Shown: in pieces, positions 1 to 7,621 of the stretch
Layout of the letters: each line of letters begins with the position of its first letter
How positions within the stretch are numbered: the first letter of the stretch is position 1
Origin: Oscillospiraceae bacterium
GTDB lineage: Bacteria; Bacillota; Clostridia; Oscillospirales; Ruminococcaceae
Direction of reading: 5' to 3'
NCBI GenBank assembly: GCA_022800935.1
Contig: JAAWRH010000002.1
Span: 62,001-126,000 of the forward strand
Length of the DNA: 64,000 nucleotides
Made by a program: the position numbers and the translations under genes
The notes under the pieces: model-generated
Told to the model about the DNA's origin: nothing
Database searches by the model: none
What the model saw: only the letters and a program-made list of their open reading frames with translations

Positions 1-330
1 TTTTGGGGCCGGAAGCTTTGGGACTCCCTTGACGGTGCAGACCCCGGCGGCAAGATTGTAAATCTGGCCTCTCTGGAATACGCCAAGGCAATCCTCCCCT
101 ATGCGCCGCCGGGACAGGTAATCACCTGTGATTTCCTTGTCCCCAAACGGGGAAAGCTGACTTGTGTGGCCACCGCCGCCAAAATGGCCCGCGGGGAGAT
201 GGTCCGTATGGCGGTAAAAAAGCGGATGACCCAACCGGAGGAGCTTCAGGCGTTCCAATGGAATGATTTTCGCTTCCAGCCTAAGCTTTCCAAAGAGGTG
301 CGGTACGTCTTTGCCCCGTTGGAGAACTGA
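1..330 (+). CDS. yaaA: YaaA family peroxide stress protein (3' part)
   Basis: The window opens inside this gene, so only the last 109 residues are present and the start lies to the left. The fragment has the YaaA (DUF328/UPF0246) C-terminal pattern: FWGRKLW, then KIVNLASLEYAKAI, then KMARGEMVR, then PEELQAF, ending in a short aromatic tail. Family members lower free iron and limit oxidative DNA damage under peroxide stress in E. coli; the biochemical activity is DNA binding or unclear. It lies 15 bases upstream of eutS on the same strand, so it may share that transcript. The family call comes from conserved blocks recognised by eye. Confidence 0.8.
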   Translation, partial: FWGRKLWDSLDGADPGGKIVNLASLEYAKAILPYAPPGQVITCDFLVPKRGKLTCVATAAKMARGEMVRMAVKKRMTQPEELQAFQWNDFRFQPKLSKEVRYVFAPLEN

Positions 331-345
331 AAGGAGATACTCAAC

Positions 346-747
346 ATGGATATAATCGAACAAATTGGTCAAAGCCGGGACCTCCCCTCCCCCGGAGACG
401 GGCTGCTGCGCATTATCCAGGAGCTGGTCCCCGGCAAACAGATTACCATGGCCCATATCATCGCCGGGCCGGACGGGTGCATCTACCAGAAGCTGGGCCT
501 CAACCCCAAAATCGATTACGCCAAGGCGGCCATCGGCATCGTCACCATGAGCCCCAGTGAATCCGCCATTATCGCGGGGGATATCGCCATCAAGACCTCC
601 GGGGTGGACCTGGGGTTTGTGGACCGGTTCAGCGGCTCCCTCATTGTCACGGGGAGCTTTTCCCAGGTGGAGGCGGCGCTGAACGCCATCCTGGCCTACT
701 TCCGGGACACCATGCGCTTTGCCGTCTGCGAGATCACCAGAACATAA
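346..747 (+). CDS. eutS: EutS/PduU-type bacterial microcompartment shell protein
   Basis: 133-residue protein of the circularly permuted BMC shell family (EutS/PduU), which forms hexameric tiles of ethanolamine or propanediol microcompartments. The core matches EutS: LVPGKQIT near residues 27-34, then GIVTMSPSE, AIIAGDIAIK, GFVDRFSGSLIVTGS, and an AALNAIL helix near the C-terminus. It is about 20 residues longer than E. coli EutS, through an N-terminal extension. AAGGAGAT precedes ATG 346. It is followed after 10 bases by eutP. No other shell, lyase or aldehyde dehydrogenase gene lies to its right, and the left neighbour is yaaA, so the pair seems isolated from a full eut/pdu locus. A role in a compartment is inference. 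Confidence 0.88.
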   Translation: MDIIEQIGQSRDLPSPGDGLLRIIQELVPGKQITMAHIIAGPDGCIYQKLGLNPKIDYAKAAIGIVTMSPSESAIIAGDIAIKTSGVDLGFVDRFSGSLIVTGSFSQVEAALNAILAYFRDTMRFAVCEITRT

Positions 748-757
748 GGACGCCAAA

Positions 758-1243
758 ATGAAAAAGATTATCCTCATCGGCCGCAGCGAATGCGGCAAGA
801 CCACCCTGACCCAGGCCCTCAAGGGGGATACCATCCACTACCACAAAACCCAGTATGTCAACCATTACGACGTGATTATCGACACGCCGGGCGAGTATAT
901 CCAGACCAAAAATCTGGGCGGGGCCATCGCCATGTATTCCTTTGAGGCGGATGTGGTGGGGCTGCTGCTCAGCGCTGTCGAGCCCTTTTCCCTCTATCCC
1001 CCCTGCGTCACTGCCCAGGCCAACCGGGAGGTGATCGGCATCGTCACCCAGATCGACCATCCGGGGGCGGACCCGGAGCAGGCGGAGCGCTGGCTCCGGC
1101 TGGCCGGATGCGAAACCATCTTCCACGTCAGCTCCTATACGGGAGAGGGCGTGTGGAGAATCCTGGAATACCTGCGAGAGGAGGGGGAAACCCTCCCCTG
1201 GGAAACGGAACAAACAGACGGAAAGAAAGGAGAGCTTGTATGA
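758..1243 (+). CDS. eutP: EutP/PduV-type small GTPase
   Basis: 161-residue P-loop GTPase-like protein. Walker A is GRSECGKTT near residues 8-16, the G3 motif is DTPGEY, and the G4-like motif reads TQID where N/TKxD is usual. This order, including DTPGEY followed by a long hydrophobic segment, is typical of EutP/PduV, proteins found with ethanolamine and propanediol microcompartments; PduV has been linked to compartment positioning, and some EutP proteins have been reported to have acetate kinase activity. ATG 758 was chosen because AAGGA overlaps the eutS stop codon and the family start MKKIILIG falls there; an upstream in-frame ATG at 719 lies inside eutS. The stop overlaps the sirtuin start (ATGA). 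Confidence 0.86.
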   Translation: MKKIILIGRSECGKTTLTQALKGDTIHYHKTQYVNHYDVIIDTPGEYIQTKNLGGAIAMYSFEADVVGLLLSAVEPFSLYPPCVTAQANREVIGIVTQIDHPGADPEQAERWLRLAGCETIFHVSSYTGEGVWRILEYLREEGETLPWETEQTDGKKGELV

Positions 1244-1947
1244 ACCAGCAGCTTTGGGAAATGATTGAGCAAAGCCGGTACGCCGTGTTTTTCGGCGGCG
1301 CGGGGGTTTCCACCGAAAGCGGCATCCCCGATTTCCGCAGCGCCGATGGGCTTTATCATCAGAAATACGCCTACCCGCCGGAGATTATCCTCAGCCACGG
1401 CTTTTTCAACCACAACACCGAGGAATTCTTCCGCTTTTACCGGGACAAGATGCTCTGCACCTGGGCGGAGCCCAACCCTGCCCACAAGGCATTGGCCAAG
1501 CTGGAGCAGACCGGAAAGCTGAAGGCGGTCATCACCCAGAACATCGACGGGCTCCACCAGAAGGCCGGGAGCAGCTGCGTCCTGGAGCTCCACGGTTCGG
1601 TCCACCGCAACCACTGTGAAAAATGCGGAAAGTTCTATAATTTGGATTACATTCTTTCCACCGAGGGCGTTCCCCGATGCAGCTGCGGCGGGGTGATCAA
1701 GCCGGATGTGGTGTTGTACGAGGAACCTTTGGATGACAAAACCGTCCGGCAGGCGGTGCGGCATATCCAGAAAGCGGACCTGCTGATTGTCGGCGGCACC
1801 TCCCTGAACGTCTACCCTGCCGCCGGTTTTCTCCAGTACTTCCGCCCCGGAAAGATGGCGGTCATCAACCGGGACCCCACCTCTGCCGACAGCCGGGCCC
1901 AGCTGGTGATTCGTGATCCTATTGGGCAGGCCCTTTCCATGGAATAG
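1240..1947 (+). CDS. Sir2-family NAD-dependent protein deacylase
   Basis: 235-residue sirtuin that should remove acyl groups from protein lysines using NAD+, releasing nicotinamide and O-acyl-ADP-ribose. Visible motifs are GAGVSTESGIPDFR (residues 20-33), TQNID (99-103), the catalytic His in LHGS (118), a zinc site C126-x2-C129 and C147-x-C149, and GGTSLNVYPA for NAD binding. ATG 1240 overlaps the eutP stop as ATGA and has AAAGGAG upstream, so it is probably translationally coupled to eutP; earlier in-frame starts lie inside eutP. The association with a microcompartment GTPase is unusual. The last 12 codons are repeated as a diverged copy just downstream. Substrate range cannot be told from the sequence. 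Confidence 0.93.
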   Translation: MNQQLWEMIEQSRYAVFFGGAGVSTESGIPDFRSADGLYHQKYAYPPEIILSHGFFNHNTEEFFRFYRDKMLCTWAEPNPAHKALAKLEQTGKLKAVITQNIDGLHQKAGSSCVLELHGSVHRNHCEKCGKFYNLDYILSTEGVPRCSCGGVIKPDVVLYEEPLDDKTVRQAVRHIQKADLLIVGGTSLNVYPAAGFLQYFRPGKMAVINRDPTSADSRAQLVIRDPIGQALSME

Positions 1948-2029
1948 GAATCTGTTCAAAAATACTTTTTTAAAAGTATTTTTGAATGGTTTTCGTGATC
2001 CCATCGGACAGGCTCTCTCCATGGAATAA
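1912..2029 (+). repeat. Duplicated sirtuin 3' end flanking a perfect palindrome
   Basis: The last 12 codons of the sirtuin (1912-1947) are repeated at 1994-2029. Both copies encode RDPIGQALSME plus a stop, but differ at six third-codon positions, all synonymous (TAG versus TAA at the stop). Between them is a palindrome with 15-base arms, 1955-1969 and 1972-1986, around a TT centre. The second copy is out of frame with read-through from the first stop. This looks like a recombination or insertion scar in which the 3' end of a diverged homologue remained. Confidence 0.85.
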
Positions 2030-2044
2030 AGGGAGGAATTTGAA

Positions 2045-2611
2045 ATGTCAAGCGGACTAAATACCCGTTACATCGCCCACCGTTTTTTGCGGGAGCACGT
2101 CCGCCCTGGGGCGTTCTGCATCGACGCCACCGCCGGGCGGGGACGGGATACCCTGCTGCTCTGCCAGCTTGCCGGAGAAAGCGGAAAGGTGCTGGCCTTT
2201 GACATCCAGCCGGAGGCGGTGGAAAGTACCAAGGCGCTGCTGGAGCAAAACGGCTTTGCCCAAAGGGCCCAGGTGGTTCTGGACAGTCACAGCCATATGG
2301 ACCAATACGCCGGAACGGAGACAGTGGACTGCATTGTCTTCAACTTCGGCTGGCTCCCCGGAGGGGACCACAGGCTCCACACGAAAACCGGCACCAGCCT
2401 GGAAGCCCTGGAAAAGGGGCTGAAGCTGCTGAGGCCCGGCGGTATCATGAGTTTAAGTTTGTACTACGGGAAGGAAACCGGTTATGAGGAAAAGGACGCA
2501 ATCTTAGAGTATATCAAGACGATTGACAACAAATCCTACACGGTAATTGTCACCAGCTTTGCCAACCGCCCCAACTGTCCGCCCATTGCCGTGTGCATTT
2601 GGCGGGATTAG
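2045..2611 (+). CDS. mnmM: MnmM/YtqB-like class I SAM methyltransferase
   Basis: 188-residue Rossmann-fold methyltransferase of the YtqB family (rRNA_methylase, PF06962). B. subtilis YtqB, now MnmM, makes 5-methylaminomethyl-2-thiouridine at tRNA position 34. Motif I is DATAGRGRDT near residues 28-37, an acidic loop follows at AFDIQPEA, and FNFGWLPGGDH is the conserved family block near residues 100-110. Length is normal for the family. AGGGAGGA lies just after the duplicated sirtuin tail, 8 bases before ATG 2045. Together with the upstream genes it forms a plus-strand run, though the palindromic scar may interrupt the transcript. Confidence 0.82.
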   Translation: MSSGLNTRYIAHRFLREHVRPGAFCIDATAGRGRDTLLLCQLAGESGKVLAFDIQPEAVESTKALLEQNGFAQRAQVVLDSHSHMDQYAGTETVDCIVFNFGWLPGGDHRLHTKTGTSLEALEKGLKLLRPGGIMSLSLYYGKETGYEEKDAILEYIKTIDNKSYTVIVTSFANRPNCPPIAVCIWRD

Positions 2612-2629
2612 AAATTTAACGCCCTTCCC

Positions 2630-2658
2630 TTGTAATTTCGTCAGAAATGAAGTATACT
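2630..2658 (+). promoter_or_regulatory. Sigma-A promoter for the coiled-coil gene pair
   Basis: TTGTAA at 2630-2635 and TATACT at 2653-2658 are separated by 17 bases, within the 158-base gap after mnmM. Apart from this the gap holds nothing recognisable. It would give a leader of about 100 bases before the TTG start at 2770. Confidence 0.5.
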
Positions 2659-2769
2659 TATTACTGCGGCAGAGCAACTATGTTTCATTTATTGTGTTGC
2701 CGTCACACATATCGCGAATTTGTGTAATACATATCTATAAAAGGATTACATCAAACGGGGGTATTCAAT

Positions 2770-3114
2770 TTGGGAGAAAAAAATGTCATCGTAATCTCCT
2801 TTGTGGGGGTTCTCTCCTTTCTTTTGATTGTCAACATCGTCGGTTTTTTCCTTCTGCACTTCCAAACCCAGGGCTTCCAGCGGGATATTGCGGAGGCCAT
2901 CTCCCAGCGGGAGATGCTCCAGGACCAACTGCGCCGCGCGGATGAGGTGAACCTGAGCGCGGCCCAGTCCGCTGCAAACACCCAGCTTTCCGAGCTCCAG
3001 GAAGAGCTGGAGCTTCTCCAGCTTGAGGTGGAGATGCGCCGGGAGGAGCGCGTTACCGCAGAAGAACAGGTGGTAAACGCACAGCAGCAGCTTACGCAGA
3101 TGAGCGGCTATTGA
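2770..3114 (+). CDS. Small bitopic membrane protein with coiled coil
   Basis: 114-residue protein with one transmembrane helix (about residues 5-28, very rich in V, I, L and F) followed by an amphipathic, Glu/Gln/Leu-rich coiled coil to the end. The layout resembles small division proteins such as FtsL or FtsB, but no specific family signature was recognised. TTG 2770 is the best start available; the Shine-Dalgarno region is weak (a GGGGG run about 7 bases upstream). It lies 19 bases upstream of another membrane coiled-coil protein, and the two probably interact. Function unknown. Confidence 0.6.
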   Translation: MGEKNVIVISFVGVLSFLLIVNIVGFFLLHFQTQGFQRDIAEAISQREMLQDQLRRADEVNLSAAQSAANTQLSELQEELELLQLEVEMRREERVTAEEQVVNAQQQLTQMSGY

Positions 3115-3133
3115 TTCAAGGAGGAGAGATACT

Positions 3134-3787
3134 TTGAAAAGATATTTATGGGCCGCACTGGCGGTACTGCTGGCGGCGGGCCTGAGCGTCTCCACGGTTG
3201 CGGCGTACAGCAAATACCAGGAGAGAAACCGCATCAGCGAGCAGTACGGCTATATGGAAAGCGAACTGGCGTCCTTGAACCGGAAGATTGAAATGGCTGA
3301 GATGGAACGTCCCGATCCCGCAGCCACTGGGGACAGTCGGCTGAAAAACATTCAGCGGCAGATGGAGGAGCTCAACAGGGAGCTGGCGGAGGAGGAGGAG
3401 CTCCTCGCCGCCGCCCAAAGCACCCTGGAGGAGCTCACCGCTGAAATTACCCAGGCGGACCTGGATAATATGCGCAGGGCCCAGGAAGAGGAGCTGGCCC
3501 GTGAGCGGGAGGCAAGGCGTCAGGCGGAGGAGGAAGAAGCCCGGCGTTCTTCTCAGGCCGCCGCTTCTCAGGCTGCGGCGTCGGCGGCGTCCCAGGCTCA
3601 ACCGTCCTCCTCCCGGACAAGCTCCCAGGCAAGCGCCTCCTCCAACCGTCAGAGCAGCTCGTCCCGTGCGCAGTCCTCTGGCTCCGCTTCCAGCAGCGGC
3701 TCTGAAAGCAGCAGCTCCAAAATTACGGTGAAAAAGACAAGCTCCTCTTCGGCATCCGCGGCCTCAACCGCCCCCGGCGAGGAATAA
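3134..3787 (+). CDS. Membrane-anchored coiled-coil protein with Ser-rich tail
   Basis: 217-residue protein. Residues 1-24 form a signal peptide or membrane anchor (LWAALAVLLAAGLSVSTVAA), residues 35-140 a highly charged coiled coil, and residues 140-217 a low-complexity Ser/Ala tail with scattered Arg and Lys. Start is TTG 3134, set by an excellent AAGGAGGAG 8 bases before it. It follows the preceding coiled-coil gene closely and a terminator follows it, so the two form a bicistronic unit. The Ser-rich end resembles wall-spanning or glycosylated linkers; no catalytic domain is visible. Function unknown. Confidence 0.65.
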   Translation: MKRYLWAALAVLLAAGLSVSTVAAYSKYQERNRISEQYGYMESELASLNRKIEMAEMERPDPAATGDSRLKNIQRQMEELNRELAEEEELLAAAQSTLEELTAEITQADLDNMRRAQEEELAREREARRQAEEEEARRSSQAAASQAAASAASQAQPSSSRTSSQASASSNRQSSSSRAQSSGSASSSGSESSSSKITVKKTSSSSASAASTAPGEE

Positions 3788-3801
3788 TCAAAGGTTTCCC
3801 C

Positions 3802-3845
3802 AATAACGGGTATTCCGTATTCAAAACCGGATACCCGTTATTTTT
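3802..3845 (+). terminator. Rho-independent terminator after the coiled-coil pair
   Basis: Perfect 12-base arms AATAACGGGTAT (3802-3813) and ATACCCGTTATT (3831-3842), followed by a short T run. Separates the coiled-coil pair from the restriction-modification genes. Confidence 0.75.
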
Positions 3846-3902
3846 AAGCCATTGGAGAAAACAACTCGCTTTTAGAATTTTCTGATAAGGGAGAACTTAC
3901 GC

Positions 3903-4859
3903 ATGAATAGATTTATCACCTCGGCCGAGAGCCTGATTACCACCCACGAACAAACACGAGCAGGCTTTCTGGCGATAGCCCTTGAGAAAAACACTGTGGG
4001 AGACCCCTATGTCAAACAGGCGTTGGCGTTTAAAGCCATGGCGGCGCACACCTCCGGTCCCGATGATTTTTTAAATATGCCCTCCATCCGGCCCTTTATG
4101 CTGACAGCCGCCGGTTTGTCGGAAAAATCCCTACAGCATCTTGATGAGGACGATCAGACTGCCGTCATCAAGGAGCTGATTGACAAATTTCTGAAGCCGG
4201 CAGGAACAGCTTACATCGACGAAACGGTATACAGATTCCTGCTGACCAAGGGCGATGCCGTGGGTGGCGCCATGCGCAACCGAATCGGCGCGATGGGGCA
4301 GGAAAAGCTGGTCAGATACATCCTTTCCTGTATGAACGTCCGGGGTATGGACTACCATTGGTTCGGCGGGAGCCAAAAGTCGTGGACTTGGCATCAGAAG
4401 CCGGAAGAAGACATGGGAATTGAAAAAAACATAAGGGCCCTCCACTGGACAAACCAGGAGGGAAAGGCACGGACCCTGGGGTTTAATATGACCATATCCA
4501 CTGTAAAAAAGAACGTTGATATCTGCCTGTTTGCAGCTGATATGGACGCCTTTGCCCAGGGAAAAATTGCAAAGCAAATGCCGGAATCAGCAATCATGCT
4601 TGGAGAGCTGAAGGGCGGCATTGACCCTGCCGGGGCTGACGAACACTGGAAAACGGCCAGAACCTCTTTGGAGCGCATCCGAACAAGGTACAGCAGCGTT
4701 GGGCAGACTGTCCTGACCTCCTTTGTAGGGGCTGCCATTGAAAGGGCAATGGCGGAGGAAATCTATGGACTGCTCCAAAGCGGTATCATCTCCAACGCCG
4801 CAAATCTCACCGATACCAATCAGCTGGTAGAGTATTGCGGCTGGCTGCTGGAGCTTTAA
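3903..4859 (+). CDS. AvaI/BsoBI-family type II restriction endonuclease
   Basis: 318-residue protein matching the AvaI/BsoBI family, whose members cut C^YCGRG. The active-site block is GELKGGIDPAGADEHWK: E235, K237 and H248, with D206 (NVDICLF) about 29 residues before E235. In BsoBI, as I recall, the catalytic set is D212, E240, K242 and H253, and the spacing K to H is 11 residues in both. The family is close to 315-325 residues, so it looks full length. AAGGGAGAA precedes ATG 3903. The methyltransferase follows 13 bases after its stop, making a compact R-M operon between two terminators. The CYCGRG assignment is supported by the apparent absence of that hexamer from the whole window. Confidence 0.88.
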   Translation: MNRFITSAESLITTHEQTRAGFLAIALEKNTVGDPYVKQALAFKAMAAHTSGPDDFLNMPSIRPFMLTAAGLSEKSLQHLDEDDQTAVIKELIDKFLKPAGTAYIDETVYRFLLTKGDAVGGAMRNRIGAMGQEKLVRYILSCMNVRGMDYHWFGGSQKSWTWHQKPEEDMGIEKNIRALHWTNQEGKARTLGFNMTISTVKKNVDICLFAADMDAFAQGKIAKQMPESAIMLGELKGGIDPAGADEHWKTARTSLERIRTRYSSVGQTVLTSFVGAAIERAMAEEIYGLLQSGIISNAANLTDTNQLVEYCGWLLEL

Positions 4860-4872
4860 GGTGGACACGGGA

Positions 4873-6378
4873 ATGGAACAACTATCCTTTATGAAAAATC
4901 CAACGGATTGCTATCTTGTCGATACCTTTTCGGCGGACCATCTCTGTGACGAGACGGAAAGGCGGCTGCTGGAAGCCCGATATGCGCCAAAGCTGGAGAT
5001 TACTGAAAAGTTCAACCGTCAAAGCGTCAGTTACCAATTGAGCAAAAAGGACGTTCTGCACAGTTGGTTAAGGTATAAAGAGGGCTTCTCCGCTTCATTG
5101 GTCAATCTCCTTTTGGATGAAATGAACGCCGTTCCGGGCGACTGGATTATGGACCCCTTTATGGGCTCCGGCACCACGGCCCTGGTGTGCAGGATGCGCG
5201 GAATCAACAGCATCGGATACGATATCATGCCCATATCCGACGTTTCGTTGCGGGCAAAAGAGGCCTGTACAGAATACAATTTGGATGAGCTCAGGGAGAT
5301 GCTCGAAGAGGTCAGAGCGTTGGAAATGCCCGCCGCGTTTCAGCGCAAAACCCCTTACGTTGCAATTACGCAGGACGCATATCCTGAAGAAACCGAACGG
5401 TTTTTGCAGTATATTTCGGAGTGGCGCGACGGGGCGGTATACTCCGCTGAGGCAAAGAATCTGCTGACGCTGTGCATCATCAATTCCCTTGAAAGGGTCA
5501 GCTATACGTCAAAATCCGGTCAATATCTCAGCTGGGACGGAAGATCAAAAAAGGTGCATTCTACCAATGCCGCCCGTATTGCCAAGGGAAAAAAGCCCTT
5601 TCCCGAAAAGCGGGTGCGCGGTGAGATTCTCCCCGCAAAGGAGACCATTCTCAGTGAGCTGGAGCATGTGCTGGGCGATATTGTGTGCATTCAACAGAGC
5701 GCAGGCGAACACACTGATGCACAGATTCATTATACCCCCGGCAGTGCCTTGTATGAGGTTCCAATGCTGCCTGACGGCATTCTGAAGGGGGTCATTACAT
5801 CTCCCCCCTACTGCAACCGCTATGACTACACTAGGACATATGCCCTTGAGCTGGTGTATTTGGGTGCAGACGAGGATAGAATTAAAAAAATACGACAGGA
5901 CCTGCTCTCCTGTACTGTGGAAAGCAAGTCCAAATTAGATTCCCTCCGCCGTTTTTATGAAAAGCTGGGTAAAACAGAGCGGTTTGAATCTATCTGTGAA
6001 ACCATAAAGGCCAACAAAGCCTTTTCGGAAGTCCTGCGCGCCCTCTCCCAGCGAAAAGCCCATGGAGACCTGAACAACAAAGGCGTGATACAAATGGTGG
6101 ACGGATATTTCACCGAACTGGCGTTCCTCTATGCCGAGCTTTACCGGGTATGCCGCCCCGGCGCAATGGTCGCCTTTGTAAACGACAATGTCAGATACGG
6201 CGGAGAGGTTATCCCTGTGGACTTCCTCAGCTGCTCTTTTGCGGAGCAGTTCGGCTTTAAGGTCAAAACCGTTTACACACTGAAGCAGCAGAAGGGAAAC
6301 AGCAGCCAGCAGATGGCTAAGTTTGGAAAGGTTTCTTTGAGAAAAGGGATTACTGTTTGGACAAAGGAGCAGTTGTAA
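4873..6378 (+). CDS. DNA methyltransferase of the AvaI/BsoBI-like R-M system
   Basis: 501-residue amino-methyltransferase expected to protect the sites cut by the preceding endonuclease. Motif I, DPFMGSGTT, lies near residues 94-102; motif IV, TSPPY, at 309-313; about 200 residues between them should hold target recognition. SPPY suggests N4-cytosine methylation, as in known AvaI/BsoBI systems, but N6-adenine cannot be excluded. ATG 4873 was chosen because AAGGTGG overlaps the endonuclease stop 8 bases upstream; a GTG at 4861 is in frame but has no separate binding site. The gene is followed by a strong terminator. Confidence 0.88.
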   Translation: MEQLSFMKNPTDCYLVDTFSADHLCDETERRLLEARYAPKLEITEKFNRQSVSYQLSKKDVLHSWLRYKEGFSASLVNLLLDEMNAVPGDWIMDPFMGSGTTALVCRMRGINSIGYDIMPISDVSLRAKEACTEYNLDELREMLEEVRALEMPAAFQRKTPYVAITQDAYPEETERFLQYISEWRDGAVYSAEAKNLLTLCIINSLERVSYTSKSGQYLSWDGRSKKVHSTNAARIAKGKKPFPEKRVRGEILPAKETILSELEHVLGDIVCIQQSAGEHTDAQIHYTPGSALYEVPMLPDGILKGVITSPPYCNRYDYTRTYALELVYLGADEDRIKKIRQDLLSCTVESKSKLDSLRRFYEKLGKTERFESICETIKANKAFSEVLRALSQRKAHGDLNNKGVIQMVDGYFTELAFLYAELYRVCRPGAMVAFVNDNVRYGGEVIPVDFLSCSFAEQFGFKVKTVYTLKQQKGNSSQQMAKFGKVSLRKGITVWTKEQL

Positions 6379-6393
6379 GCACTGACCGCCAAT

Positions 6394-6424
6394 AAAAATC
6401 GAGCCAAGGTTGGCTCGATTTTTT
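6394..6424 (+). terminator. Terminator of the first R-M operon
   Basis: Arms AATCGAGCCA (6397-6406) and TGGCTCGATT (6411-6420) with a four-base loop, extended by A/T pairs and a T6 run. Confidence 0.85.
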
Positions 6425-6458
6425 ACAAGTTGTTAATGTTATGACAGGATATAGACAG

Positions 6459-7088
6459 TTACTTCTCCTCCGGGTCGTCCTTGTACATCAGCTTTTTGAG
6501 AAAGCTCTTCTTCTCCTTTGGCGCGGCTTCCTTTTCTTCCCCGTCCTTTTTCCGGTAGACCAGCTTCTCCGAAATGGATATCCGGGCGTACCCCAGCCGG
6601 TATCCCAGGGTGGTGAACAGCGGTACATATAAATACAGCAAAAATACCAGGATAATCTGCACCACCCCAAAGCTATCAGTATCTACCAGCGGGATAAACA
6701 GGTTGATCAGCATGTTGATCTGGGGATTCATCAGCTTGTAGAAGATGACCAAATCCGGCATGGCCAGCACCTTTCCCAGAATCAGGAGAATTCCGGTGGC
6801 CATGGGGAACAGCATCCCCACCAATCCCACCTTGGTCCCCCAGTTCAGGTCCTCCTCCATCCGCCCGAACTGGACAAAGTTCTTCTCCCGGTCCCCATAG
6901 TACCACATGGTGCTGTACAGGATTCCCCCGCTTACCAGCATATTGAGGATCTGGATGATCACCTTGCCCCAGCTCTTATCCAGCAGGAAGGACAGGGAGA
7001 ACAGGATAATGGAGCAGATGATCGCCGCGAAAAAGACGGACTTGACCATCTCCCAGAACATCTTGGGCATACTGCGTTTTCTTTGCAT
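6459..7088 (-). CDS. Polytopic membrane protein of unknown function
   Basis: 209-residue protein with about five hydrophobic segments (near residues 18-37, 43-58, 88-108, 122-137 and 143-165) and a highly charged cytoplasmic tail rich in Lys and Glu, ending KDDPEEK. AAGGAAG precedes the start ATG. No family was recognised; transporter motifs are not visible. It is the last gene of a minus-strand run. A short GC dyad (CTCCCC/GGGGAG) lies just upstream at about 7121-7137. Confidence 0.6.
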   Translation of the reverse strand: MQRKRSMPKMFWEMVKSVFFAAIICSIILFSLSFLLDKSWGKVIIQILNMLVSGGILYSTMWYYGDREKNFVQFGRMEEDLNWGTKVGLVGMLFPMATGILLILGKVLAMPDLVIFYKLMNPQINMLINLFIPLVDTDSFGVVQIILVFLLYLYVPLFTTLGYRLGYARISISEKLVYRKKDGEEKEAAPKEKKSFLKKLMYKDDPEEK

Positions 7089-7159
7089 AAGCTTGAACTT
7101 CCTTTCATCAGAAAAACAGTCTCCCCCTATGGGGAGGGTTTAGGATAGCCGCCGGATGA

Positions 7160-7606
7160 TTAAGCAAAAAAATCAGCATCCGGACAGCCCAGCAGCCGCT
7201 TCACCGCCCATATCTGCGGCTTGACGTTCAGCTTCCACTCAGCCTCGTTTATGGGTATCCACTCCAGTGTGTGGTCGGTTTCGATGGGTTCGGCAATTCT
7301 TTCCCCCAGTTGTCCGGAATAGTAGTATTGAATCGGGTGAAAATATCCCAACTCCGAATGGCGGCAGTAGACCTCCGCAGACCCGATATACCCTTCTACT
7401 CTGGCCGTGCAGCCGGTTTCCTCCATACACTCCCTCAGAATACACTCCTCATGGGTTTCCCCTGGGTCTATTCCGCCGCCAAGCAAGTAATAACCCTCAG
7501 GCGTTCGGGCCACTGCCAGGCAGCCGTCCTTCACCAGCAACAGATATGCTCCGGGCCGGTCCCAGTATTGCAGATTCTCCTCTTTTGCGCCAAAGGTCTT
7601 GTCCAT
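7160..7606 (-). CDS. Nudix hydrolase
   Basis: 148-residue Nudix protein, which would hydrolyse a nucleoside diphosphate linked to another group. The full Nudix box is present, G-x5-E-x7-RE-x2-EE-x-G, from G44 to G65 (GGIDPGE, then RECMEETG). The N-terminal AYLLLV strand and the LLGGGIDPG turn are typical. Substrate cannot be read from the box. ATG 7606 has AAGGAGAAAG upstream. The acetyltransferase gene ends 15 bases before it, so the two are probably co-transcribed. Confidence 0.85.
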   Translation of the reverse strand: MDKTFGAKEENLQYWDRPGAYLLLVKDGCLAVARTPEGYYLLGGGIDPGETHEECILRECMEETGCTARVEGYIGSAEVYCRHSELGYFHPIQYYYSGQLGERIAEPIETDHTLEWIPINEAEWKLNVKPQIWAVKRLLGCPDADFFA

Positions 7607-7621
7607 GGCCCTTTCTCCTTA

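Noticed and set aside
1135-2022. Long minus-strand frame opposite the sirtuin gene
   Set aside because: Mirror of the coding frame in GC-rich DNA; no binding site or family motif, while the plus strand has full sirtuin motifs.
2547-2945. Plus-strand frame overlapping mnmM and the first coiled-coil gene
   Set aside because: No binding site, composition unlike a protein, and it overlaps two better genes.
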